Part shown: positions 46,354-55,591 of the stretch, piece by piece
Position numbering within the stretch: position 1 is the stretch's first letter
How the letters are laid out: the number at the start of each line of letters is the position of its first letter
Source of the DNA: Breviolum minutum Mf 1.05b.01
Taxonomy: Eukaryota > Sar > Dinophyceae > Suessiales > Symbiodiniaceae
Length of the DNA: 64,000 bases
Assembly (NCBI GenBank): GCA_000507305.1
Contig: DF239789.1
Coordinates: 165,419 to 229,418, forward strand
Direction of reading: 5' to 3'
Translations under genes and position numbers: made by a program
The notes under the pieces: model-generated
What the model saw: the letters and a program-made list of their open reading frames with translations, nothing else
The model's database searches: none
Told to the model about the DNA's origin: nothing

Positions 46354-46515
46354 CTTTTTGAGAGAGCCCGATATCTTTCAGACTCTTCTCGCAACTGCCT
46401 TGCTAGGCCTGCAGCTTTTTGGTGCGAACTTTCCGCAGCATCAATGAATTTCGAAACGCTCTTGCGATAGGAAGATTCTGAGCTCCACAGTCCAGTGAGA
46501 TCTTCTGAAGCCAAC
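46354..46515 (-). CDS. Coiled-coil exon
   Basis: Between AAATCAG| and TCAAAAAG|GTGCGG, a clean GT-AG exon encoding LASEDLTGLWSSESSYRKSV, then SKFIDAAESSHQKAAGLARQ and LREESERYRALSK. Heptad-like spacing predicts coiled coil. Phase does not join directly to the exon at 47833-48165, so at least one exon lies between. Confidence 0.55.
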
Positions 46516-46913
46516 CTGATTTTTTTCAGATTTTCAGATGCGTGTTGTTTACGTAGGGCGAAATTGGATCATCTTTTTTGCTCTTAGGGTTTTCTACAAG
46601 ATTCCCTAAGGCGTTCCCCTCACGAACCCAAGTGGGTTCCGAGTTATATCCCATTTTTATCTTGGACACACTGCGACATTGCCCATAAAAATGATGTCCA
46701 AGAAAATTCCCAAATCTTGTGAACATGAATTCAAACATATGAGAAATGTAAAGATTCGGTGGGTGGTGTTGTTTTTTTCCACTATCAAAAAAATGTGATT
46801 CAATAATCTAAAATGGGTTCAGTTCTTCGATCAATAATGCCGAACAAAACTTGAGGTTCAGAAGATTCCAAAAAAAAATCTGAAACGAAACTACCTTGAT
46901 TCCAATAAAATTG

Positions 46914-47029
46914 CAACACACCCCTAGAACACACCCCATCACCCCAAACAATCCCCCTAGCCAACTATGAAAGGAATCCCTTCATAGCCTGTTGGTAAAG
47001 GTTTAGGGGTGTGTTCCAAAGGTGTGGTG
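46914..47029. mobile_element. M12 element, inverted relative to 32.5 kb
   Basis: CAACACACCCCTAGAACACA to AGGGGTGTGTTCCAAAGGTG. Confidence 0.8.
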
Positions 47030-47151
47030 AAACGAAACTACCTTGATACATTCCTCCTGGTGAAGCAAAAAATAACCCATGAGAGCCCACCACCATCACC
47101 CCGTTGGCTCTGTCTTGTTCGATCCATGGCGGATCTTCCAACAAAAATGCT

Positions 47152-47246
47152 ATCCTGGAACGCCAAGTGTCCTATTTTTTGAGGCAACTTTACCCCTAAA
47201 ACCAGCAACTCTTGCCTTTTAAATAGGGTGCTTGGCTTTCCAGGAT
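47152..47246. mobile_element. M13-like element
   Basis: ATCCTGGAACGCCAAGTGTC to GCTTGGCTTTCCAGGAT; shares TTTACCCCTAAAACCAGC with M13. Confidence 0.7.
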
Positions 47247-47254
47247 GTTGGTTC

Positions 47255-47440
47255 CCCTTTCTTGTTTTTAATGACCTTCAGTCTACCGTCCGAATTGAAG
47301 CACCAATGTTTTATTTTTCCGGAACATGTTGAAACAAATGAACGCTTTGAGATGGTTCGCCTTAGCGATAACTCTTTCATTTTTTGGTAGGGTTCGATGA
47401 CCAAACTCATTCTTTTAAGGATCCTTTCTGGTGGGTCAGA
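47255..47440 (-). CDS. Basic exon, unrecognised protein
   Basis: Minus-strand frame SDPPERILKRMSLVIEPYQK, then MKELSLRRTISKRSFVSTCS and GKIKHWCFNSDGRLKVIKNK. It lies between two exons of the coiled-coil gene and could be the missing exon between them. It ends next to an M13 element (47152-47246). Confidence 0.4.
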
Positions 47441-47495
47441 ACAAAATTTGCTAGACAACATTACAATTTGTAAAGGTAGTATATATATATATATG

Positions 47496-47593
47496 TCATA
47501 GGATCCATGTATGGTATAGTTATGTATATTTACCTACATTTGGTTGATTTTCATGGTAAATGTAGGTGAATATTCTATACATGGATCCTATAG
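47496..47593. mobile_element. M2 element
   Basis: TCATAGGATCCATGTATGG to CTATACATGGATCCTATAGG, preceded by (AT)n. Confidence 0.85.
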
Positions 47594-47670
47594 GTAAGAA
47601 ACAACCCCGGGACTTTTACACTTTAGGCCCTGCCTAAACACGTCATCAGGGATTTCATAAAAAAAACGGA

Positions 47671-47765
47671 TACCTGGAAAACAAGTTGCTGCAAATTTCG
47701 ATCAACTTTACCCCTAAAACCATCCACAGTTGCCTTAAAAAATGGTACACTGTGTTTTCCAGGTA
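47671..47765. mobile_element. M13 element
   Basis: TACCTGGAAAACAAG to CACTGTGTTTTCCAGGTA. Confidence 0.8.
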
Positions 47766-47832
47766 GATGTAATACATTATTTATCCACTGTGAACCAAGG
47801 TTTTAGCAGGCCTCAAAGCCTATATTTTAAAC

Positions 47833-48165
47833 TCTTTTCTTTGGTTCCAGCAACTGTTTCTTGCAAAGTGCTTCATGTTTTTGCCAGGCTTGGAGACACT
47901 CTGCATCTTTGGCTTGTGCCTCTCTCAAAATTTGTTCAGCCAAGAATACGCTCTTGAAACCATCTCTGCTCAAAGTTTCCATGTCTTTAAAGGCCTCACT
48001 GTTCTCCAAGAGAATCTTGAAAGCCTTACTCACTTGGGCCAATTGCTCCGAAACTTGAAGCTGTACCGAGGATAAAAAATCTGCATCGGCGCAATCTTCA
48101 CTACACCAGTCTTCACTTCGTGCCAGTTGGCGTGTTGCCGATTTGCTGATGCGTTTGCTCACCTC
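47833..48165 (-). CDS. Coiled-coil exon; truncated copy at 54.86 kb
   Basis: 333 nt, phase 0, after GCTGCAG| and ending AAAAGA|GTTTAA. It encodes EVSKRISKSATRQLARSEDW, then FLSSVQLQVSEQLAQVSKAF, MLE-like helices, and ends KHEALCKKQLLEPKKR. The pattern is long amphipathic helix. The left border of the tandem duplication (48134) cuts this exon, so unit 2 keeps only its first 10 or so codons (54853-54890). Product unknown. Confidence 0.65.
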
Positions 48166-48581
48166 CTGCAGCTACGCCCAAAATTCGATGTGTGACCAAC
48201 AACTCATCGCTTTGTATGGGAAAAATAGTCGACTATAGCTGGGGGGTTCTTCCCAATGTTTGCAAAAAAAATATGCAAACAAGTCAAATTTTGTCAAATC
48301 CAAAAAAATAAAGAGGAAAAAAACCAACATTAAAACGGTTGAAGCAAAACCATATTGAAAAATTGAAGATGATTTAGCCCCCAACTTCTTCGTGGAAGAT
48401 CCACCACCAGGTGATTCAATTCGTGACCTTTTGATCCCCAAACGTTGGGTTGGTCATGTTTACAACCTTTGAGTTCAGGTCACCATTTTCACTCACCATC
48501 CCAAACAGGTCACAAACTCGCTTGAATCACCAGGTCCCAATTGTGTGGTGTTTCAGTGTTTCACCGGTCCCATCGGTTCTC

Positions 48582-48698
48582 GGATGTCCCAGAAAGTTAG
48601 TAAATGGTTAGTAAGTAGGATATAACCCTAATATATCTCATTTATAGGGAGGTTGTAACCCATTTACTAGCCATTTACTAACTTCCAGGGACATCCTA
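48582..48698. mobile_element. M10 element, absent from unit 2
   Basis: GGATGTCCCAGAAAGTTAG to CTAACTTCCAGGGACATCC. Unit 2 reads ATCGGTTGGTTGGTCC across the site (about 55317-55332). Confidence 0.85.
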
Positions 48699-48702
48699 GT
48701 TG

Positions 48703-48770
48703 GTCCTCATCTAACTCTGCCCGCTCTCGCAATTGTGCCTTGACCTTCCCGAGTTGATCACACTGTGCCA
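48703..48770 (-). CDS. Coiled-coil exon, unit 1
   Basis: Reads CDQLGKVKAQLRERAELDED plus Q after GCACAG|, a strongly helical stretch. The same codons recur at 55332-55390 in unit 2, whose copy has lost the 5' part. It lies beside an M10 element that is absent from unit 2. Confidence 0.45.
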
Positions 48771-48840
48771 TCGGGTCGATCTTTCTCAACTCAACTCCGA
48801 AAAATTGGGGGAATTCAACTCATCCGACCTTTAGACATTA

Positions 48841-48930
48841 CCCATAGGATCCATGTATGGTATATTTACCTACATTTGGTTGATTTTTATGGTACATGTA
48901 AGTTAATATACCATACATGGATCCTATGGG
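48841..48930. mobile_element. M2 element, near-perfect palindrome
   Basis: CCCATAGGATCCATGTATGG to CCATACATGGATCCTATGGG, 90 bp. Confidence 0.9.
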
Positions 48931-49751
48931 TCAGGGGAAACCTTATAATGGGTACCCCCATTTCACACCTCAAAATGCTCGTTTTTAGTTGGAACCCATG
49001 GTTTTTGGGGAAAACCCACCAGTTTTAGGAAACCGTCATATAGGGGCCCCTATTATTGGGTTTTTGAGTTTATCCCACATGGAAACACTGTGAGTTTAGA
49101 CCCAAGAAAGTATCTGATTTTTTGGTTGCTGAGATCTTACGGAAGCTGAAAAGATCATGCATTTCATGGCACCCCCAAACTACCCCCAACCAGAAATAAG
49201 GGTTTATGAAGGGGTAAAGGTTTTTTTTGTGGGGCTATTGGCCTGATAAGCTATCACCCACCATTGGCTCTTAGGAATGCCTCATTAAACTAGCTGATGA
49301 TTACTAGTTCTTCCAAGCGACCTTTTGGGGTGGTTTAAGTGAGTGACCTTATTCAGGGGGTGAAAAAAGATGACCTTTTCATGTTGGGTGATGTTTGGCA
49401 AAAGGGCCATGTTTGGAAAACATCTGCTTCATATAAAACAATGAAGCTGAAGATCTTTTTCTTTGGGTGTACGGCGGCTTTTTGTACAGAATGCCATGTC
49501 AGGTTTTCACATGGCATATATCTGTCAAGAAAGATCCCCCAGTGACACCTAACATGTCCCTTGAAAACCAGTGGTTGGAAGATGTATTTTCCTTTTGAAA
49601 CATTTTAGGGGACTTATAATTCTTAATTTGTGTGGGAGAAGAAATCTTTTCTTGTGGTGGCCATTATACACTCCCCCATCCTGGTCAATGACGTTGTTCT
49701 ATGGTTTTCTCTGGACCGCCTGGATACCGCAAAGTCTAAAGAAAAATATAT

Positions 49752-49872
49752 ACCTGGCACCCTAAACAACCATTTTTAGAAGGATGTTTGGTGAAACACC
49801 TATTTTTCATGCAATGATTTGGAATCATCCAATTGAAACATCCATTCTAAAGTGGATGTTTAGGGTACCAGG
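49752..49872. mobile_element. M6 element
   Basis: CCTGGCACCCTAAACAACC to GGATGTTTAGGGTACCAGG. Confidence 0.85.
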
Positions 49873-49982
49873 GAAAAAAATCTCAGACTTCCTCATTTTT
49901 CTCAGCATCCCCACGACTATCAATCAACCATCAAGATCCAAAAAAAGCCAAAAAAATATAGAACCAAACCATCCATATATCA

Positions 49983-50077
49983 TACCTGGATCTTCCGGAT
50001 GTGTAAAATTTCTGCGTTTTGGTAGGTTTTTTTTTGGGTAAAAGGCACAAATTTTACACACTTGGAAGATCCAGGTA
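49983..50077. mobile_element. Palindromic element at an exon border
   Basis: TACCTGGATCTTCCGGATGT pairs with CACTTGGAAGATCCAGGTA; inner GTGTAAAATTT arms. Confidence 0.7.
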
Positions 50078-50086
50078 TCCATCTTC

Positions 50087-50260
50087 CATCCATCCCCTGC
50101 CTGTGCCACTAAAAGTTGTTTAGATGTCAAACGTCGTTTTTCCACACTCAGACGAAGCTTAAAACCTTCTAACCATTCAGCGAACGAAGCACGGCGACGC
50201 ACTTCGAAATCCTGTCCATTGCCAGAGGTCAAAGGGGTCCAGGGTATTTTGGGTGGTCAA
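50087..50260 (-). CDS. Exon present only in unit 1
   Basis: Frame IPWTPLTSGNGQDFEVRRRA, then SFAEWLEGFKLRLSVEKRRL and TSKQLLVAQAGDGWK, basic and helical. It ends at the border of a palindromic element (49983-50077). The segment containing it (about 49602-51151) is missing from duplication unit 2, so the second copy of the gene lacks this exon. Confidence 0.45.
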
Positions 50261-50796
50261 ACAAACACAGGGTGGAAAAAACAACATCCAAGTGGTTTTT
50301 AAGATCATCCCATGAAATCGCCATAGGATCCATGATCCATATTTCTTTATATGTTGAATTTATATTTCACCTACATGGATGGTTGATTTTATGGTAAATC
50401 TATATGTAAATACAACATAATTAACATACATGGAAAAATTGGGTGATCGATTCCCTTCCACACCCCCCTGCGCAAATCCATCAAGATTAGTTTAAGCAAA
50501 ATCCACATCCAAATATATGATCACCCAATCCTCATAGGATCCAATATCTCTTTACCTACTGGTTGTTGTATGAAGTTCTTTCTCTGGTAAGTTTGAACAC
50601 ATAAAAAACAAACATCCACTTGTGGCAACTATCAGAAAAACGAACCGTCAAGTCATCAACCATCTCACAAAATATCTCACACGTTAGGACTTGAGTGATC
50701 AAATGTGACGAATCTCATCATCATCCACCCATCAACAAACATTTCAACCAGACCGGTCCCGGGGTGTTTCAGAAATCTCTGGTTACCCTGGCCCTA

Positions 50797-50893
50797 CCTG
50801 AAACTAACGGCTCGCCCCTTAAAAATGATAGTTGGAGTGGATGAATCCTTTGGGTTTCAGCGTGTTTTCAGGGGCGAATTCTGGTTAGTTTTT
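50797..50893. mobile_element. M3 element
   Basis: CCTGAAACTAACGGCTCGCC to TTTTCAGGGGCGAATTCTGG. Confidence 0.65.
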
Positions 50894-51094
50894 TCCATAC
50901 AATCCATGTGCACGATGTTTGCCTACATGAATGGTTGCTTTTTGTGGTAAATCAGTCGGTAAAATGATCTTTTGGAATGATGCCCCACTAATCCACCAAA
51001 TAGAATGAGCCATTCATGTGGATATGCATCTGTATTTGTACGAGTATAAATGCATATCAATCCCACAAACAGTCCGTCCTTTTGCCTAGTTGTA

Positions 51095-51198
51095 CTGTTG
51101 ATGCAAGAAATCCTGCAGTAGTTGATATAGGTAGTTTATTCCATTCTTTACGTTTTTTATATCCCAAGTGGTTTGCCGGATTTCTGAACCATCAACAG
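51095..51198. mobile_element. M8 element with TA duplication
   Basis: CTGTTGATGCAAGAAATCC to GGATTTCTGAACCATCAACA and G. Only its right half remains in unit 2 (56075-56122). Confidence 0.85.
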
Positions 51199-51322
51199 TA
51201 GGAAAACCTACATTTACCGACATTTACCATAAAAATCATCCAAATGTTGGTATATATACCATATACCACAAAAATCCTTGGATTTCTTCCATCAACAGAA
51301 ACGTTTTTTTTCAAAAAAAAAC

Positions 51323-51453
51323 CTTCCCGTCCTTCAAGAAGCCCAAGGATTCAACCCAATGGGTCTCGTCTCGTTCCGCCATTGGAATGCGGTTGCGCTT
51401 ATGCGGCCAGAAGGAAGGGAATGTCAGGGACCATTTCTTTAAAGGATTCCAGT
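51323..51453 (-). CDS. Exon in duplication unit 1
   Basis: Frame NWNPLKKWSLTFPSFWPHKR, then NRIPMAERDETHWVESLGFL and KDGK, ending GGGAAG|GTTTTT. Unit 2 carries MAEREPETHRVESLGFLKDG at 56236-56300 but with upstream frameshifts and a changed donor. Confidence 0.4.
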
Positions 51454-51781
51454 TCCGACTCAACATTTTTCGTTTGGGGTAAAGTGTGATTGTTTTATCC
51501 TTTGGGATTGTTAGGTCAAAAGGCTTGGGGAATTTCTTTGGTTGAAAGAGAGAGGAATTCTGATTGGTTTTACATTCCCTGAAAACTAGCAGTTCGCGCC
51601 TGAAAATAGGCCATCCCAAAAGGAAACTAGTATTCCAACCATATCATTGGAGGGTAGTTGCATGATTTCTTTTGTGGGGGAGGAGGAATCCAGGATAGAT
51701 TGTTTATCAGATTTTTTCCTGCACATTTTTTGTGAGCGTCTGTAGATGTCATTGTCTATGCCTTCACTTTGCTACACTTAC

Positions 51782-51942
51782 ACTGAAAAATATGTTGAAC
51801 GTCTTGGCATCGTGGACTCTCAGTGAGAAACCTTCAAAAAAAATGCTCTTTTGGGAGGGGACCTTTTCGTTTTTACATGTCTTAAACAAACTGTGTTTTC
51901 CATGGGTGTTTCGTGATTTTTGCGAAACTGCTGTATTGATGT
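51782..51942 (-). CDS. Exon in duplication unit 1 (161 nt)
   Basis: Bounded by GATTCAAG| and TTTTCAGT|GTAAGT, a near-consensus donor. It encodes INTAVSQKSRNTHGKHSLFK, then TCKNEKVPSQKSIFFEGFSL and RVHDAKTFNIFFS. The unit 2 copy differs by a few substitutions and one in-frame codon loss, which supports real coding. Basic, unrecognised. Confidence 0.5.
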
Positions 51943-52004
51943 CTTGAATCTAGAAACCAACGCTTCAATTTGCTACCGCTATCAATAATGGAGGTAACGC
52001 CTTG

Positions 52005-52086
<82 letters not shown>

Positions 52087-52128
52087 TCGGCATGATAATC
52101 AGCAGCAGCAACATCATCGTCATCATCT
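52005..52128. repeat. ATC then AGC microsatellite
   Basis: (ATC)n passing into (AGC)n and mixed units. Unit 2 has only (ATC)n at 57151-57204. Confidence 0.9.
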
Positions 52129-52206
52129 ACTAAGACATTATCAATAAACCATCCCCTGCAAGACTATTAGACAGATCAGTTTTGGAGTCCAATATTTCTT
52201 CAACAC

Positions 52207-52307
52207 CTATCAATCTGAGGTTGGTATTGAAAAGCTTCTGCAAAGTCAATGAATCCCGAGTTGGGCGGTGTTTGCAAACGCACATCTCCCAGATTATCTG
52301 TTGACAT
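52207..52307 (-). CDS. Exon in duplication unit 1 (101 nt)
   Basis: Between ACCACCAG| and GATTGATAG|GTGTTG. It encodes MSTDNLGDVRLQTPPNSGFI, then DFAEAFQYQPQID. The same length and frame are kept in unit 2. Product unknown. Confidence 0.5.
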
Positions 52308-52348
52308 CTGGTGGTTAAACAGGGGAAATTTATGAAGGGAAACCTTGC

Positions 52349-52469
52349 CTAGTTGGTGGTTGAACCAACCCATTTAGAAAAATATGCGAACCGCCAAATT
52401 GGAGCGGATCGAATTTCCCCAGAAATCCAGGTGAAAATTCCAAAAAATATTGGAGTTGCAGCCCACCTA
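52349..52469. mobile_element. M1 element (GAACCGCC subtype)
   Basis: CTAGTTGGTGGTTGAACC; inner ATGCGAACCGCCAAATTGG; right end CCCACCTAA. Confidence 0.8.
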
Positions 52470-52613
52470 AACTCCCTTTATGGTCATCCAACCTTGAATA
52501 GGGAATCCTTAATGGGTATATCACCCCCTATCCACGGTTGAGTTTCGCATCCCCTATGGAAATAATGAGAGTTTAAAACAACTCATTGAGCCCTGATTTA
52601 AAAGTAAGCACTA

Positions 52614-52750
52614 CTTGGAGGATCATCCCACTTAGTAAGTGGTTAGTAACTACAGTTAGTAAGTCTCTAACTGGGGTTAGTCCCTTTCCAAACGGCCTAA
52701 ATGGCTTGTAAATGGGGGTTACTATCTAATTATTGGGATGGTCCTCCAAG
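52614..52750. mobile_element. M7 element with TA duplication and an empty site in the window
   Basis: CTTGGAGGATCATCCCACTT to GGGATGGTCCTCCAAG between TA and TA. The related segment at 61.8-62.3 kb reads GCACTATCCCCCTTG (TA at 61939-61940) without it. Confidence 0.9.
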
Positions 52751-52868
52751 TATCCCCCTTGAATGTATCAATCGAGGATCCCCATAGCACAAAAGAGACA
52801 ATCTTCCAGATGAAGAAATTATTTACCCACCGTGAAGTAGAGTTTTAGTTTAAAAGCCCAATCAATTT

Positions 52869-52991
52869 CTAGTTGGTGGTTTCAACCCCTTTAAACAATA
52901 TATATATATATATAAATATGCTCGTCAAATTGGATCATTTCCCCAAAAAAGGGATGAACATTCCAAAAATATTTGAGTTGCCACCACCTAG
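52869..52991. mobile_element. M1 element with inner TA repeat
   Basis: CTAGTTGGTGGTTTCAACCC to GAGTTGCCACCACCTAG, with (TA)n between; the 62057-62161 copy lacks the (TA)n. Confidence 0.85.
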
Positions 52992-53143
52992 AAAATAAAT
53001 GAAAATAACATGGACTCATTCATGGTCCCATGCATTCCGGCTATGTTATACCTTGGGGTTGGCCACCCCTTACCACCTAGATTTCTATCAATTCTATCCA
53101 ACTCCGTCTCTTTTTGGTGGAAAACAAATCCCTCCGACAATCC

Positions 53144-53245
53144 CAGTTGGTGGTTGAACCAACCCTTAAAAAAAAAATATGCGAACCGCCAAATTGGAGC
53201 GGATCGAATTTCCCCAGAAATCCGGGTGAAAATTCAAAAAAATGT
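53144..53245. mobile_element. M1 element, right end lost
   Basis: CAGTTGGTGGTTGAACC and ATGCGAACCGCCAAATTGG; ends GAAAATTCAAAAAAATG. Confidence 0.75.
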
Positions 53246-53344
53246 TGAAAGATTATATAAGAAATAACCCCATGATTATATAAGAAATCAACGATTCATG
53301 TAGGTGAATATACCAGTCCCATGGTATGGTATGGGATTGATAAG

Positions 53345-53523
53345 CTGCAAAGTCAATCAATCCTTTCACTGTTTTTTCCGCTTCATTTGCCTTGCATTGT
53401 GCAATCATCTCAGCAGGTGAACCGAGAAACGATGCTTCGCTTCGCAAACATTTGTGGATGTCTTCCGCACCATGCGTGCATTGAGCGCAGGCACATGGAA
53501 GATACCATTGAAACGCAAGGGAC
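53345..53523 (-). CDS. Cysteine-rich exon, unit 1
   Basis: After GCCCACAG| the frame reads AFQWYLPCACAQCTHGAEDI, then HKCLRSEASFLGSPAEMIAQ and CKANEAEKTVKGLIDFA. The cluster C-A-C-A-Q-C and later cysteines could bind metal. A perfect 21-bp hairpin sits directly beside the acceptor (53525-53569) and is absent in unit 2. The 3' edge near GACTTTGCAG has no clear GT. Confidence 0.5.
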
Positions 53524-53524
53524 C

Positions 53525-53569
53525 TGTGGGCAGTTCATATCCCTTGGCAAGGGATATGAACTGCCCACA
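53525..53569. repeat. Perfect hairpin, 21-bp arms, 3-nt loop
   Basis: Arms TGTGGGCAGTTCATATCCC plus TT, and the exact reverse complement, around GGC. Absent from unit 2 (about 57885). Confidence 0.9.
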
Positions 53570-53684
53570 AAATGATCTGTTTGGCGAAGTGTCATCACCA
53601 AGCAGGTGATGCCCCGTGATGACGCCCCCCGGTTAAAACAGCATTTGGTAAGTTGCTTAGTATCTGAATTCAAGCCTAGTACAC

Positions 53685-53746
53685 TGAATGATCGCGGTAC
53701 GAGAAAATGAGTAGATCTACTCATTTTCTCGTAGGGCGATCATTCA
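53685..53746. repeat. Long palindrome, 11 + 16 bp arms
   Basis: Outer arms TGAATGATCGC and GCGATCATTCA, inner arms CGAGAAAATGAGTAGA and TCTACTCATTTTCTCG, separated by GGTA and TAGG. Unit 2 keeps only CTACTCATTTTCT. Confidence 0.9.
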
Positions 53747-54241
53747 GGCTGCCGTAAGACCCTTCACGTCCAGATGCCATCTGCCCATGAGGTCGATGAC
53801 TTCGACAAGTCCTGATGAAGGAAACGGAGAAACTGCTGGCAGCGGCTGCATGACTCATCATGACTCATCTCCTTTTTTGGGGGGCAAACCTTTCTTTAAA
53901 GGTACCTTAAAGCACAGTTCTGACTTCTGTAGAAACTCCCACAGAAAAAAAAACACAAGCAACAAATTTGAAACTGACCCGACTTATCCACAACGAAGGT
54001 TTCAACTTCCGAAATATCACATGGGGCATCCAACTCTCAACTCTCAAAATCCCAGAGAGAAATTCCAAGTTTTCTGTTGAACAAAGATGTTGGTGTTTTC
54101 CGGTGTCCTTCGGAGAGCTCAATTCTGAGCCGGATTTTTCCCCAAAGGCGACTGGGGGGGCAAGCCTTCCTGGTCGACGCCCGAAGAAAATGGAGTTTTT
54201 GTTTTTTTTGGAATGAAAAGCGAAGACTCGCAAATTTGATA

Positions 54242-54355
54242 AAATCCATGTATGCTGTTTTATTTGATTGTATTTACAATATACCTATACGTGTTGGTAT
54301 CCTGTGATTGTTTTTTTGTGATAAATGTAGGCGAATATACCATATATGGATCTGA
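54242..54355. mobile_element. M2-like element, unit 1 copy
   Basis: AAATCCATGTATGCTGTTTT to ATATACCATATATGGATCTG; also at 58652-58766 in unit 2. Confidence 0.6.
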
Positions 54356-54452
54356 TGTATCTTGAATTCAAGACAATAAGGATGACCAGAAAACATGTGC
54401 AAACGCCTTATATCTTTTTATGAAAGAAGTTGAAACGGAGTACACAATCCAC

Positions 54453-54572
54453 CCCTGGAACTCCAAACAACCAGTTTAAAATGGATGTTTGGTGAAACAA
54501 CCGTTTTTTATGTAACAATTTGGAGTCATCCTGTTGAAACAACCATAAAAAACTGGTTGTTTAGGGTACCAG
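54453..54572. mobile_element. M6 element, unit 1 copy
   Basis: CCTGGAACTCCAAACAACC to TGGTTGTTTAGGGTACCAGG. Confidence 0.85.
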
Positions 54573-54614
54573 GCCTATCTTGATCTTGTTGGTGGATGCG
54601 ATGCAACAACTTAC

Positions 54615-54710
54615 CACATGTTTCGCATATGCCCGGCTCCTGCAGCCATTCATGGATTGCACACATTTCTTCTTCGTGCGCCTTTCGCGTCGCAAAAAGC
54701 GTGCAAAGAA
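54615..54710 (-). CDS. Exon in duplication unit 1 (96 nt)
   Basis: Between CTTCACAAG| and CATGTG|GTAAGT, a near-consensus donor. It encodes LCTLFATRKAHEEEMCAIHE, then WLQEPGICETC. 96 nt = 2 + 31 codons + 1. The unit 2 copy has the same length with GFNEWLK in place of AIHEWLQ. Cysteine-containing, unrecognised. Confidence 0.6.
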
Positions 54711-55413
54711 CTTGTGAAGGATATAGAGAAATCCATGCGGGACAAAAAAACACCAAAATAACATCAACATAACCTTCAGCATCCTTCAACCAGCATGATA
54801 TAAAAATATACCCCTTCTTTCACAGTTTGAAATTTCTCATCTCAACATATGGGTTGCCGATTTGCTGATGCGTTTGCTCACCTCCTACGTCGTTACGCCC
54901 AAAATTTTATTCGTGACCAACAACTCATCGCTTTGTATGGGAAAAATAGTTGACTCCAGCTGGTGGGCTCTTTTGAATGTTTGCAAAAAAATGCAAACAA
55001 GTCAAATTCCCCTCAAAAAATGGAAAAAAAAACAACATTAAAACGGTTAAATCCAAAACAAATGCGAAAAAAAACAACATTAAAACGGTTGAAACAAAAC
55101 CATATAGTTGAAAAAAATGAAGATGATTTAGCCCCCCAACTTCGTGGAAGATCCACCAATGATGGTGATGAAAAAATCGTGACCCAACTTGATCCCCAAA
55201 CGTTGGGTTTGTAACGTTTACAACCTTTGAAGAGGTCACGTCTTCACTCACCATCCCAAAAAGGTCACGGATTGAAATCACCAGGCAAATGGTTTGATGT
55301 CTCAGTGTTTCACCAACCATCGGTTGGTTGGTCCTCATCTAACTCTGCACGTTCTCGCAATTGTGCCTTGACCTTCCCGAGTTGATCTGATTTTTAGTTG
55401 TTGGGATCTTATG

Positions 55414-55591
55414 TCATAGGAAAAATGCTGGTACCCTTGGAATGGTACCTTGGCCCCTAGCGGCCCGCTGTTTAATCCCCGTGTTGGAGCCCTGTAAAGA
55501 GGATTTTCCCAGCAAATACCCACTATATAAGGTGTGCATGGGGTTGATTGTCAAGGGTATCATCCCAAGGGTATCAGCATTTTTCCTATGA
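55414..55591. mobile_element. M14 element with TTATG duplication, absent from unit 1
   Basis: TCATAGGAAAAATGCTGGTA to GTATCAGCATTTTTCCTATG plus A; TTATG on both sides. Unit 1 reads ATCTTACGGAAGCTG at 49144-49158 without it. Confidence 0.9.

Larger units (their letters stand above)
48134..54850. repeat. Tandem duplication, unit 1
   Basis: Homology to unit 2 begins at GTTGCCGATTTGCTGATGCG (48134) inside an exon and ends at CTCATCTCAACATAT (54850). Unit 1 holds about 1.55 kb (49602-51151), 0.35 kb (48757-49110) and 0.68 kb (52470-53143) that unit 2 lacks. Confidence 0.85.

Noticed and set aside
51732-51947. Plus-strand frame conserved in both duplication units
   Set aside because: Conservation is explained by the minus-strand exon; the codon loss and GT donor support the minus strand.
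53907-54249. Open frames on both strands at 54 kb and the matching 58.4-58.6 kb region
   Set aside because: Frames are not kept between the two duplication units, so they are probably intronic.
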